Notes under the pieces: generated by a model
What the model saw: only the letters and a program-made list of their open reading frames with translations
The model's database searches: none
What the model was told of the DNA's origin: nothing
Shown here: piece after piece, positions 53,684-62,101 of the stretch
How the letters are laid out: the number at the start of each line of letters is the position of its first letter
Numbering within the stretch: position 1 is the first letter of the stretch
Assembly (NCBI RefSeq): GCF_003751085.1
Contig: NZ_RJJY01000001.1
Span: 434,001 to 498,000, forward strand
Direction: 5' to 3'
Length of the DNA: 64,000 nucleotides
Source of the DNA: Micromonospora sp. Llam0
GTDB lineage: Bacteria; Actinomycetota; Actinomycetes; Mycobacteriales; Micromonosporaceae
Translations under genes and position numbers: made by a program

Positions 53684-55303
53684 GTGAGGATTCCGGCGTG
53701 TCGGGCTGACGTGGGAACGGCCACCGTTGATGATCTTCGGGTTCCCTGGCAAGGACGCGAGATCAAGGCGGTGGCCGTGGCCACGATTTTGGACCATCTG
53801 AGTGGGCTGGTGTTACCCGGCTCTGTCTCGACCGGGCCGGTGAGGGATCCGGCGGAGGTGTTGGCCGGGTTTCGGCGGGACTTCCACCAGGCCCTGTCAC
53901 GGCGGTCGGATGCGTTGTTCGAGTTGACCGACGCGGTGTTGTGCGCGGATGGGCCGGTGCGGTCGTTGCCCGGGTTGTCGCTGGTAGCGGAGTACCGCCG
54001 TGGGCACGGCGCGTTGTACGACGCCTTGGCCGCCGGGCGGGTTGACGTGCAACGGCTGCGTACGGCGGTGGCGGCGGTGCCGCCGCCGCGGGCGGCTGAC
54101 GGGCGGCTCGTCCTGGCCGTGGATGTGACGTGCTGGCTGCGGCCGGAGGCGCACACGTCGCCGGAGCGGATCCTGTGTCACACCTACGGCCGTGGCAGGG
54201 ACCAGCACATCGGAGTTCCGGGCTGGCCGTATGCGTTCGTTGTGGCGTTGGAGACCGGCCGCACCTCGTGGACCGCACCGCTGGACGCGGTCCGCTTGGC
54301 TCCGGGTGCGGATCTGGCGGCGGTGACCGCCGCCCAGTTGCGGGACGTGGTCGGCCGGTTGATCGCCGCCGGCCATTGGCGGCCCGGCGATCCGCAGGTC
54401 TGGGTGGTGATGGACGCAGGCTACGACGCGGCCCGCCTGGCCTGGCTGCTGCGGGACCTGCCGGTGCGCGTCCTGGCCAGGCTGCGCTCGGACAGGGTCC
54501 TGCGCCGACCCGCGCCACCACCGCTGCCCGGCCGGCGGGGCCGGCTGCCCCGCCACGGCGCCGAGTTCATCTTCGGCGACCCCCGCAGTTGGGGTGCCCC
54601 GGATGTGACCACGGTGACCGATACCCGCCTCTACGGCACCGTCACCGCCCGAGCCTGGCACCGCTTGCATCCGAGACTGACCCGCCGCGCGGCCTGGACC
54701 GACTGCCCTGCACTGCCGATCCTGGAAGGCACCGTGATCCGTCTCGACGTCGGGCGGCTGCCGTCGGGCGCGACCGCGAAACCGGTATGGTTGTGGTGGT
54801 CCACCGGTATCGACCACGAGCCGGGCCACGATCCCAGCCCGGATCCGGCGATGATCGACCTGTTGTGGCAGGCGTTCCTACGCCGCTTCGACATCGAGCA
54901 CACGTTCCGGCTGTTCAAGCAGACCCTCGGCTGGACAGTGCCGAAACTGCGCGACCCGCACGCCGCCGACCGGTGGACCTGGCTGATCATCGCCGCCTAC
55001 ACGCAGCTGAGGCTGGCCCGGCCACTGGCCGCCGACCTGCGTCACCCATGGGAACGACCAGCGCCACCCGAACGGCTCACCCCATCCCGGGTCCGCCGCG
55101 GATTTCGGCACCTACGTCCGACAAGCACCTGCCCCGCCAGCGCGCCGAAACCCACCCGGCCAGGCCCCGGACGACCACCCGGCACACCCAACCGTCACCC
55201 CACCCGCCGCTACGACGTCCACACCGTCACCAGCAGCCAAACCGGGAAGACGACCTCCAGAAAGAAAAAATCGGCCAATCCCAGACCACGCCGCACAGGT
55301 TAA
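53684..55303 (+). CDS. IS701-like DDE transposase
   Basis: The 539-residue protein is a DDE transposase of the IS4/IS701 superfamily. Candidate catalytic Asp residues are in LAVDVTCW (about 144) and VVMDAGYD (about 245). The Glu lies in FDIEHTFRLFKQTLGWTVPK (about 405), the usual position of the third acidic residue in a helix. The C-terminal 60 residues are basic and Pro-rich, likely DNA-binding. GTG 53684 is the first start in the frame. The stop TAA (55301-55303) is inside the right inverted repeat. Confidence 0.88.
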   Translation: MRIPACRADVGTATVDDLRVPWQGREIKAVAVATILDHLSGLVLPGSVSTGPVRDPAEVLAGFRRDFHQALSRRSDALFELTDAVLCADGPVRSLPGLSLVAEYRRGHGALYDALAAGRVDVQRLRTAVAAVPPPRAADGRLVLAVDVTCWLRPEAHTSPERILCHTYGRGRDQHIGVPGWPYAFVVALETGRTSWTAPLDAVRLAPGADLAAVTAAQLRDVVGRLIAAGHWRPGDPQVWVVMDAGYDAARLAWLLRDLPVRVLARLRSDRVLRRPAPPPLPGRRGRLPRHGAEFIFGDPRSWGAPDVTTVTDTRLYGTVTARAWHRLHPRLTRRAAWTDCPALPILEGTVIRLDVGRLPSGATAKPVWLWWSTGIDHEPGHDPSPDPAMIDLLWQAFLRRFDIEHTFRLFKQTLGWTVPKLRDPHAADRWTWLIIAAYTQLRLARPLAADLRHPWERPAPPERLTPSRVRRGFRHLRPTSTCPASAPKPTRPGPGRPPGTPNRHPTRRYDVHTVTSSQTGKTTSRKKKSANPRPRRTG

Positions 55304-55311
55304 AGATCAAG
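55295..55311 (-). repeat. Right terminal inverted repeat
   Basis: This is the 17-base partner of 53643-53659 (two mismatches). It includes the last codons and stop of the transposase. Confidence 0.85.
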
Positions 55312-55315
55312 CTAG
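55312..55315. repeat. Right target-site duplication (CTAG)
   Basis: The second copy of CTAG. Read on the minus strand, its last three bases are the TAG stop of the oxidoreductase gene (55314-55312). Confidence 0.8.
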
Positions 55316-56925
55316 CGCTCACCGCGCCCCAGGTCGGTGAGGATCCGCCGGGCGGCGTTGTGCCCGGCGGCCCCGATCACGCTGCCCGCCGGGTGGCAGC
55401 CGGCGCTGCCCGCGTACAGGCCGGGCAGCCCGGTCGCGTACGGCATCCGGTCGGTGAACGACACGGTGTTGTCCACATGGTGGATGTGCCCGCCGGTGAT
55501 GCCGAAGTGCGCCTCGATACCGGGTGGGGCGAGCGGTACCGCGTCGGCGACCAGCGAGCTGGTACCCGGCGCGTACCGGTCGCAGACGGCCAGCAGTTGT
55601 TCGACGTACCCGGGCAGCTCGGCCGACCACGATGAACCCGCCGGCTGCCACGGCACCGACTGGACGAACAGCGCCGACGAGTGGTGCCCGGCGGCGTCGC
55701 GCAGCGACGGGTCGACGGTGGTGTGCAGGTACCACTCGATGGTCGGCTCGGCCGGTAGCCGGCCGGCCCGCACATCGGCCCACATCGCCCGCAGCGCCGT
55801 CATCGGCGACTCGCCGTCGCCGCCGGGCAGCAGCGACGCCGACCCGGGCAGCAGATGGATGGTGGCCCCGAACGGGCTGGGCGCGTCGTCCGGCAGGCAG
55901 CTGAACCGGGGCAGCCCGGTCAGCGCCAGGTTGACCTTCAACGTGCTGCCCGGCCGGCGGGTCGCGGTCATCCGGTCGGTCAACTCGGCCGGCAGCGCGC
56001 CGTCGGGGGCCAGCTCCAGCAGCCGGTACGGGTCGCAGGCGCCGAGCACCACCTCGGCGGCGACCGACCGGCCGTCGGCGACGACGACGCCGCTGGCGTT
56101 GCCGGCGTCCACGGTGATGCCGGTGACCGGCATGTCGGTGACGATCCGCGCTCCGGCGGCCCGGGCGGCGTCGGCGAAGGTCCGTGACACGGTGCCCATC
56201 CCGCCGGCGGCGATCATCCAGGTGCCGTCCGAGCCGGGCAACCGGCACATGTTGTGGGCCAGGAAGTTGTGACCGGTACCCGGGTCGTCCGGCCCGGCGG
56301 TCAGCCCGCTCAGCCCGTCGGTGACGGCGTACATGGCGACCAGCAGTTCGGAGCGGAACTCGAAGCGGGCCAGGTAGTCGGCGACCGAGCCGCGGACCAG
56401 GTCGACGAAGACCTGCCGCAGCGCCGGGCGGACGAAGCGCTGCGCGGTCTGCTCGACCGGCAGCGGCTCGGCCAGCCAGGCCGGCGCCAGGTCGTCGCGT
56501 AGCGCCGCCAGCTCGGCCTGCATGGCGTCGTCGGCGGCCACGTCGGCGGGGGAGAAGGTGGCGGCCATCTGCGCCCGGGTCGCGGCCCGGTCGGTGCCGA
56601 ACAGCAGGTACGGCGACCCCGGCCCACCCGGGGTGGGCAGGAAGTAGTGCGGGTCGCGGCGCAGTACCGGGATCGTCACGTCGAGGGTGGCCAGCAGCTC
56701 CGGCGGCATCAGCCCGAGCAGGTACGAGCCGGTCGAGTGGCGCAGCCCCGGCACCCGGGTGAACGGCTGTTCGGTGCGGGTGGCGCCGCCGATCACCTCG
56801 GCCGCCTCCAGCACCACCACGTCCAGCCCGGCCCGGGCCAGCAGGACCGCCGCGACCAGACCGTTGTGCCCGGATCCGATGACGACCACGTCGGCCCGGG
56901 TCGGCAGAGGATGTGACGTACCCAT
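55312..56925 (-). CDS. NAD(P)/FAD-dependent oxidoreductase, PYROXD2/phytoene-dehydrogenase-like
   Basis: The 537-residue protein has the FAD dinucleotide-binding motif VVVIGSGHNGLVAAVLLARAG (about 14-34, in part VIGSGHNGLVAA) and VLEAAEVIGGATRTE, and a C-terminal FAD motif near GLYAGSAGCHPAGSV with GAAGHNAARRIL. It is most like PYROXD2-type proteins of unknown substrate. No carotenoid genes lie nearby. The ATG is six bases after TAGGGT (56937-56932), a leaderless start. The stop codon falls inside the IS target duplication. Confidence 0.85.
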   Translation of the reverse strand: MGTSHPLPTRADVVVIGSGHNGLVAAVLLARAGLDVVVLEAAEVIGGATRTEQPFTRVPGLRHSTGSYLLGLMPPELLATLDVTIPVLRRDPHYFLPTPGGPGSPYLLFGTDRAATRAQMAATFSPADVAADDAMQAELAALRDDLAPAWLAEPLPVEQTAQRFVRPALRQVFVDLVRGSVADYLARFEFRSELLVAMYAVTDGLSGLTAGPDDPGTGHNFLAHNMCRLPGSDGTWMIAAGGMGTVSRTFADAARAAGARIVTDMPVTGITVDAGNASGVVVADGRSVAAEVVLGACDPYRLLELAPDGALPAELTDRMTATRRPGSTLKVNLALTGLPRFSCLPDDAPSPFGATIHLLPGSASLLPGGDGESPMTALRAMWADVRAGRLPAEPTIEWYLHTTVDPSLRDAAGHHSSALFVQSVPWQPAGSSWSAELPGYVEQLLAVCDRYAPGTSSLVADAVPLAPPGIEAHFGITGGHIHHVDNTVSFTDRMPYATGLPGLYAGSAGCHPAGSVIGAAGHNAARRILTDLGRGER

Positions 56926-56931
56926 GTCCCG

Positions 56932-56937
56932 ACCCTA
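56932..56937 (-). promoter_or_regulatory. -10 box for leaderless oxidoreductase gene
   Basis: On the minus strand TAGGGT ends six bases before ATG 56925. Confidence 0.5.
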
Positions 56938-56967
56938 GTCGCCGTGCGGCGTCCATGATGGGCCTGC

Positions 56968-56973
56968 GATAGT
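56968..56973 (+). promoter_or_regulatory. Possible -10 box for leaderless MMPL gene
   Basis: GATAGT ends six bases before GTG 56980. Position 1 is off consensus. It is divergent from the oxidoreductase box, only 30 bases away. Confidence 0.4.
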
Positions 56974-56979
56974 CGAGAC

Positions 56980-59175
56980 GTGTTCGCATGGTGGGGACGG
57001 ACCGTGGTCCGGTTGCGATGGGTGGTGCTGGCCGCCGCCGCGTTGCTGGTCGTCGTCGGGGTGACCTGGGGGACCGGCCTGTTCGGGGCGGTCTCCGGTG
57101 GTGGTTTCGCCGACCCGGCGGCCGAGTCGACGCAGGCCCAGGAGCGGATCAACGCCGAGCTGGGCAACCAGGACGTCGACGTGCTGGTGCTGTACCGCAG
57201 TGACACGGCCACCGTCGACGACCCGGCGTTCCGCGAGCCGGTCACCGAGACCCTGGAGTCGCTGGCCATCCGGCCGGAGGTGACCAGTGTCACCAGCTAC
57301 TACGACACCGAGTCGCCGGCGCTGGTCGCCACCGACCGGCGGGCCACCTACGCCCTGGTGCAGCTCGCCGGTGACGACGAGGACGCCAAGACCGCCGCCT
57401 TCGAGCAGATCCGGCCGCTGCTGGACGCGCCGGGGCTGACCACCCGGACCGGCGGTGCCGTGCCGTTCCTCGACCAGGCCAACGAGCAGACCATCCGGGA
57501 CATCACCCGCGCCGAGCTGATCGCCCTGCCGATCCTGCTGGTGCTGCTGGTGCTGATCTTCGGTGGGCTGGTCGCGGCGTCGATGCCGCTGCTGGTCGGC
57601 GTGCTCGCCATCCTCGGCGCGTTCGTCGCGGTCCGGGCGTTGACCCTGGTCACCGAGGTCTCGGTGTTCGCGATCAACGTGATCACCCTGATCGGGCTGG
57701 GCATGGCGATCGACTACGCGCTGTTCGTGGTCAGCCGGTTCCGGGAGGAGCTGGCCGCCGGTCACCCGACCCCGGAAGCGCTGGTGCGCACCGTCGCCAC
57801 CGCCGGGCGTACCGTCGCGGTCTCCGGCCTGATCATCGGCACCTCGCTGATCAGCCTGCTGATCTTCCCGCAGCCGTTCCTGACCGGGATCGGCTTCGGC
57901 GGGATGGCCGCCGTGCTGGTCGCCATGCTCGCCTCGGTGACCGTGCTGCCCGCCCTGCTGGCGGTGCTCGGCCCGCGGATCAACGCGCTCACCGTACCGT
58001 TGCCGTGGCGGCGCCGGTCGGTGCCGCCACCGCCGGGGGAGGCCGTCCGGGCCGGTGCCTGGGCCCGGATCGCCCGCAGCGTGATGCGGCGTCCGGTGCG
58101 CTACGCCACCGTCGTGGTGGTCGGGCTGCTGCTGCTGGCCACCCCGTTCCTGCGAGCCGAGTTCGGTGGCTTCGACGAGCGGGTGTTGCCGGCCGGTGCG
58201 CAGTCGCGGGTGGTGGCCGAGACGATCGCCGAGGAGTTCCCCGACGGTGCCAGCGTCGGCCCGATCGAGGTGCTGGTCTCCGGTGCCGGGCCCGACGTGG
58301 CGCAGGCCTTCGCCGACGACGTCGCCGGGCTGCCGGGTGCCACCGGTGCCCAGATCGCGGCGGTACGCGACACCTCGGCGCTGATTCGGGTCAGCTACCT
58401 GGGCGAGCCGACCGGCGACGAGGCGGAGGCGCTGGTGCGTGCCATCCGGGACCTGCCGCCCCCGGCCGGGGCCGAGGTCCTCGTCGGTGGCCGCACCGCC
58501 GCCGACATCGACATGCTGGACAGCCTCGGCAGCTACCTGCCGTGGATGGCGCTGCTGATGGCCACCGCCACGATGGTGCTGCTGTTCCTGGCGTTCGGCT
58601 CGGTGGTGCTGCCGGTCAAGGCGGTGCTGATGAACCTGGTGTCGATCGGCGCCTCGTTCGGCGTGGTGGTCTGGGTGTTCCAGGACGGGCACTTCGCCGA
58701 CTGGCTCGGCTTCACCCCGACCGGGTTCATCGACCCGACCAACCCGATCCTGATGTTGGCGGTGCTGTTCGGGCTGGCCACCGACTACGAGGTGTTCCTG
58801 CTGTCGCGGGTGCGGGAGGAGTGGGACCGCACCGGCGACAACACCGCGTCGGTCGCCGCCGGGCTGCAGCACACCGGGCGGATCATCACCGCCGCCGCGC
58901 TGCTGCTGATCGTGGTGGTGGCCGGCTTCGCCACCGGCGGCATCTCGTTCATCAAACTGATCGGGGTCGGGATGATCGTGGCGATCGTCGTCGACGCGAC
59001 CCTGGTGCGGGTACTGCTGGTGCCGGCGACGATGCGGCTGCTGGGTCGGTGGAACTGGTGGGCGCCGGGCCCGTTGGGCCGGCTGTACCGCCGGTTCGGC
59101 CTGCACGAGACCCCGGCGCAGCCGCAGTTGGCGTCGGTCGGCTCCGGTGCCGGTGCCGACGGCGCCACCGGCTGA
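56980..59175 (+). CDS. MMPL family RND-type transporter
   Basis: The 731-residue protein has two halves, each with one membrane helix, an extracellular loop and a bundle of five to six helices. Typical MMPL features are GGGFADPAAESTQAQE near the N-terminus, GMAIDYALFVVSRFREE (about 247-263) and FGLATDYEVFLLSRVREEW (about 590-608). Relatives export lipids or small metabolites; the cargo is unknown. The last 224 bases overlap the 3' end of the YihY-like gene on the other strand. Confidence 0.9.
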   Translation: MFAWWGRTVVRLRWVVLAAAALLVVVGVTWGTGLFGAVSGGGFADPAAESTQAQERINAELGNQDVDVLVLYRSDTATVDDPAFREPVTETLESLAIRPEVTSVTSYYDTESPALVATDRRATYALVQLAGDDEDAKTAAFEQIRPLLDAPGLTTRTGGAVPFLDQANEQTIRDITRAELIALPILLVLLVLIFGGLVAASMPLLVGVLAILGAFVAVRALTLVTEVSVFAINVITLIGLGMAIDYALFVVSRFREELAAGHPTPEALVRTVATAGRTVAVSGLIIGTSLISLLIFPQPFLTGIGFGGMAAVLVAMLASVTVLPALLAVLGPRINALTVPLPWRRRSVPPPPGEAVRAGAWARIARSVMRRPVRYATVVVVGLLLLATPFLRAEFGGFDERVLPAGAQSRVVAETIAEEFPDGASVGPIEVLVSGAGPDVAQAFADDVAGLPGATGAQIAAVRDTSALIRVSYLGEPTGDEAEALVRAIRDLPPPAGAEVLVGGRTAADIDMLDSLGSYLPWMALLMATATMVLLFLAFGSVVLPVKAVLMNLVSIGASFGVVVWVFQDGHFADWLGFTPTGFIDPTNPILMLAVLFGLATDYEVFLLSRVREEWDRTGDNTASVAAGLQHTGRIITAAALLLIVVVAGFATGGISFIKLIGVGMIVAIVVDATLVRVLLVPATMRLLGRWNWWAPGPLGRLYRRFGLHETPAQPQLASVGSGAGADGATG

Positions 59176-59989
59176 ACGCCAGCGTGGCGGAGTAGCCGGC
59201 CAGCACGATCACGTGCAGCAGGTAGAGCCAGAGCAGCACCGCGACCGCCGCGCCGACCTGGTCGAGCCCGCCGAACGGCACCCCGAGGTCCAGCGGCAGC
59301 GAGCAGAACAGGATGAATCCGTGCAGGAAACCGGACAGGTTGGCGGCGGTGAACGAGCCGACCGCGACGGTGGCCAGCCAGTCCGGTTTGCCCGGCCCGA
59401 CCACCCGGAACACCCAGACCAGCACCGGGCTCAGCCCTAGCCAGACGGACAGGAACGACACCACCACCCCGAGCGCGCCGGCCCAGCCGCCCCGGGCGAA
59501 CAGCCCGGCGGCCGACGGTAGGGCCAGCAGCACCAGCAGCATCAGCGCCGGTGCCGCGCCGAGCAGCGGCAGCAGCAGCACCCGACCCCGCCAGCCGACC
59601 ATCGACTCGGCCGGCTCCGGCGGTGGCGCCACCGACACGAACGCCCGGCGCAGCCCTTCGCCGTACAGCGAGGCGGGCAGCAGCGCGGCGAGCGCCAGCA
59701 CCGGGGTGAGGTGCAGGCCGGCGTCGATCAGGGCGGCGGCGGCCCGGTCGGCGCCGAGCTGTCCGGGCAGGGTGTCGATCGCCGGGTCGGTGAGCCGCCG
59801 GATCCGGCCCGTACCGGCGAACAGACCGGTCAGCCAGATCGCCAGCAGCGCCACCGGGACGACCGCGATCGCGCCGAAGAAGGTGATCGAGGCGGCGTGC
59901 AGCGACAGGTCCCGCCCACGCAGCGGCCGGAACGCTGCCCGGATGAGCCGCAGCGCTGCCCGAACCAGCCGGCGAACTCGGGAGACCAC
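58952..59989 (-). CDS. YihY/virulence factor BrkB-like membrane protein
   Basis: The 345-residue protein has six hydrophobic segments and the YihY landmarks AASITFFGAIAVVPVALLAI (about 32-51), LYGEGLRRAF and FSLWLYLLHVIVLAGY-like C-terminal helices (LLWLYLLHVIVLAGYSA). The final 75 or so residues are Arg/Pro/Ser-rich and encoded by DNA antisense to the MMPL gene. No stop occurs in this frame before 58952. RNase BN activity once claimed for the family was a mis-assignment. Confidence 0.78.
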   Translation of the reverse strand: MVSRVRRLVRAALRLIRAAFRPLRGRDLSLHAASITFFGAIAVVPVALLAIWLTGLFAGTGRIRRLTDPAIDTLPGQLGADRAAAALIDAGLHLTPVLALAALLPASLYGEGLRRAFVSVAPPPEPAESMVGWRGRVLLLPLLGAAPALMLLVLLALPSAAGLFARGGWAGALGVVVSFLSVWLGLSPVLVWVFRVVGPGKPDWLATVAVGSFTAANLSGFLHGFILFCSLPLDLGVPFGGLDQVGAAVAVLLWLYLLHVIVLAGYSATLAFSRWRRRHRHRSRPTPTAAAPGSRAGRTGGTAGPTGPAPTSSTDPAAASSPAPAVPAPGSRRRRSPRSSRPRSV

Positions 59990-60109
59990 GTCCCCTAGCT
60001 TTCCCCACCGGAGCGGTCGCCACTCCCGTACGGCGGTGGCCCCCGTCCGGTCCGGCGCCGTCGGCTAGCCGACATGGCCCGGCGCGCCGCCGTGGCGGGG
60101 CGGCGCGGC

Positions 60110-60115
60110 TAGTCT
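60110..60115 (+). promoter_or_regulatory. -10 box for Uma2-family gene
   Basis: TAGTCT fits TANNNT and ends five bases before GTG 60121, slightly closer than the other leaderless starts. Confidence 0.4.
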
Positions 60116-60120
60116 GGTCG

Positions 60121-60780
60121 GTGCATCATGTCCCGCGGAAAGGGGTGAGCACGTTGGCACAGCCGGCATTCGTGCCCGATCCGGAGCCGCCGCGTGAGCC
60201 GTCGTTCGACGTACTCGGCGATTTCGACGAGCCGTGGACCGCGCAGCTCGCCCTTGACCTGTTGCCGGAGACCAATGGTCCCAAGGTCGAGGTTCTCAGC
60301 GGGAGCGTGATCGTGACACCACACGCCGGGTATGACCATCAGACGATCGAGCTGGATCTGGCGTACCTGTTGAAGCAGGCAGCTCGCCGGGCGAAGCTCT
60401 GGCTGTACCACGAAGTCAACGTCGTCTCGGGCGACGACCTGTACATTCCCGACATCGTGGTGCTCCGCTCACCTGGTGGAGGTCACGTCTCGATGCCCAT
60501 CTCGGAAGCCGTGCTGCTCGGCGAGATCGTTTCCAAGGGCAACCGGCGCAAGGACGTGATCGACCGACCACGGCAGTACGCCGCAGCCGGTGTGCCCTTC
60601 TTTCTCCGGGCGGATTTCCGGAACCGGGTGCCGGCACTGGCGTTGCACGAGCTGAGCGACGGGGAGTACCGGCCGGTGGCGGCGGCCGCGGCCGGGACCA
60701 CCTTTGTAATGAAGGAGCCGTTCGAGTTTTCCATCGATCCGGCCGATCTGCTCGACGAGGCCGACGACGACGTACGGTGA
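60121..60780 (+). CDS. Uma2-family (DUF820) PD-(D/E)XK nuclease-like protein
   Basis: The 219-residue protein has the Uma2 fold with [13 protein letters not shown] (about 57-69), IPDIVVLR (about 102-109) and [12 protein letters not shown] (about 124-135), which provide the Asp and ExK-type residues. The family is expanded in cyanobacteria and actinobacteria and is often called a restriction-like endonuclease, but activity is unproven. The start GTG 60121 follows TAGTCT; a second GTG 24 bases later is possible. It sits just upstream of dxr. Confidence 0.8.
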   Translation: MHHVPRKGVSTLAQPAFVPDPEPPREPSFDVLGDFDEPWTAQLALDLLPETNGPKVEVLSGSVIVTPHAGYDHQTIELDLAYLLKQAARRAKLWLYHEVNVVSGDDLYIPDIVVLRSPGGGHVSMPISEAVLLGEIVSKGNRRKDVIDRPRQYAAAGVPFFLRADFRNRVPALALHELSDGEYRPVAAAAAGTTFVMKEPFEFSIDPADLLDEADDDVR

Positions 60781-60874
60781 CGCGGTGTCCGCTGCCCCGG
60801 CGGCCGGCGCGGATCCGGTGGCCCTGTGGCGACCCGGCGGCGCGCCCGGCGGCCGGGCGGATGCGCCGCTGCGG

Positions 60875-60880
60875 GACAAT
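60875..60880 (+). promoter_or_regulatory. -10 box for leaderless dxr
   Basis: GACAAT ends six bases before GTG 60887. The first T is missing but the rest fits. Confidence 0.4.
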
Positions 60881-60886
60881 GGGCCG

Positions 60887-62101
60887 GTGACTTCCTCCCC
60901 ACGGGATATCGTCCTGCTCGGCTCCACCGGCTCGATCGGCACCCAGGCGGTCGACATCGTCGCCCGCAACCCTGACCGGTTCCGGATCGTCGGGCTCGGC
61001 GCCGGCGGCGGCAACGTCGAGTTGCTCGCCGTACAGGCACTGCAGTTGCAGGTCGAGGTGGTGGCGGTGGCCCGGGCCTCGGCCGCGCAGGATCTGCAGC
61101 TCGCCTTCTACGCCGAGGCGTCCCGGCGCGGCTACCCGACCGGTGGGTTCCGGATCCCGAAGATCCTGGCCGGCCCGTCGGCAATGGCTGAACTCGCCGA
61201 GTGGCCGTGCGACGTGGTGCTCAACGGGGTGGACGGCTCCCGGGGGCTGGCCCCGACGTTGGCGGCGTTGCGGGCCGGTCGGACCCTGGCGTTGGCCAAC
61301 AAGGAGTCGCTGATCGCCGGCGGTCCGATCGTACGGGCGGCGATCCAGCGCCCGGACCAGATCGTCCCGGTGGACTCCGAGCACTCGGCGCTCGCCCAGT
61401 GTCTGCGCTCGGGCACCGCCGACGAGGTGCGCAAACTGGTGGTGACGGCGAGCGGCGGCCCGTTCCGGGGGCGGCCGCGTGCCGAACTGACCGAGGCCAC
61501 TCCGGAGCAGGCGATGGCCCATCCCACCTGGAACATGGGCCCGGTCATCACGATCAACTCGGCGACGCTGGTGAACAAGGGCCTGGAGATCATCGAGGCG
61601 CACGAACTGTTCGGCATCCCGTACCCGCGTATCGAGGTGGTGGTCCACCCGCAGTCGGTGATCCACTCGATGGTGGAGTTCGTGGACGGTTCGACGATCG
61701 CCCAGGCCAGTCCACCGGACATGCGACTGCCGATCGCGCTGGCCCTGGGCTGGCCGGCCCGGGTGCCGGCGGCGGCCGCCCCGGTCGACTGGACCCGGGC
61801 GCAGAGCTGGGAGTTCGCCCCGCTCGACGAGACGGCGTTCCCGGCGGTGGCGCTGGCCAAGCAGGCCGGCGCGGACGGCCGGTGCCGGCCGGCGGTCTAC
61901 AACGCGGCGAACGAGGAGTGCGTGGCGGCGTTCGTCGCCGGCAGGCTACCGTTCCTCGGCATCGTCGACACGGTGGAGCGGGTGCTGCAGTCGGCACCGG
62001 ACTTCGGCGAACCGGGTACGGTCGACGATGTGCTCGCTGCGGAATCCTGGGCGCGAGCCCGGGCGCAGGAGCTGATCGGTGCGTCGGCGGAGGGAGCTTG
62101 A
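60887..62101 (+). CDS. dxr: 1-deoxy-D-xylulose 5-phosphate reductoisomerase
   Basis: Dxr makes 2-C-methyl-D-erythritol 4-phosphate in the non-mevalonate isoprenoid pathway with NADPH. The 404-residue protein has the NADPH loop [33 protein letters not shown] with the metal-binding acidic residues, and [13 protein letters not shown] chose GTG 60887 (six bases after GACAAT) because it gives the usual start; the frame is open to 60785, which would add 34 Pro/Ala-rich residues. The stop overlaps the next ATG (TGATG). Confidence 0.95.
   Translation: MTSSPRDIVLLGSTGSIGTQAVDIVARNPDRFRIVGLGAGGGNVELLAVQALQLQVEVVAVARASAAQDLQLAFYAEASRRGYPTGGFRIPKILAGPSAMAELAEWPCDVVLNGVDGSRGLAPTLAALRAGRTLALANKESLIAGGPIVRAAIQRPDQIVPVDSEHSALAQCLRSGTADEVRKLVVTASGGPFRGRPRAELTEATPEQAMAHPTWNMGPVITINSATLVNKGLEIIEAHELFGIPYPRIEVVVHPQSVIHSMVEFVDGSTIAQASPPDMRLPIALALGWPARVPAAAAPVDWTRAQSWEFAPLDETAFPAVALAKQAGADGRCRPAVYNAANEECVAAFVAGRLPFLGIVDTVERVLQSAPDFGEPGTVDDVLAAESWARARAQELIGASAEGA

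Larger units (their letters stand above)
53643..55311 (+). mobile_element. Complete IS701-like insertion sequence (about 1.67 kb)
   Basis: The element has 17-base imperfect inverted repeats (53643-53659 and 55295-55311), a CTAG target duplication on both sides, and one transposase gene with no frameshift. It has landed in a gap of about 26 bases between two convergent genes. Its right-hand duplication supplies the TAG stop of the oxidoreductase gene, so neither neighbour is broken. It looks intact and recent. Confidence 0.85.

Noticed and set aside
55312..56925. Carotenoid biosynthesis cluster
   Set aside because: The oxidoreductase only resembles phytoene dehydrogenase at the FAD motifs; no crtB, crtE or cyclase genes are near.
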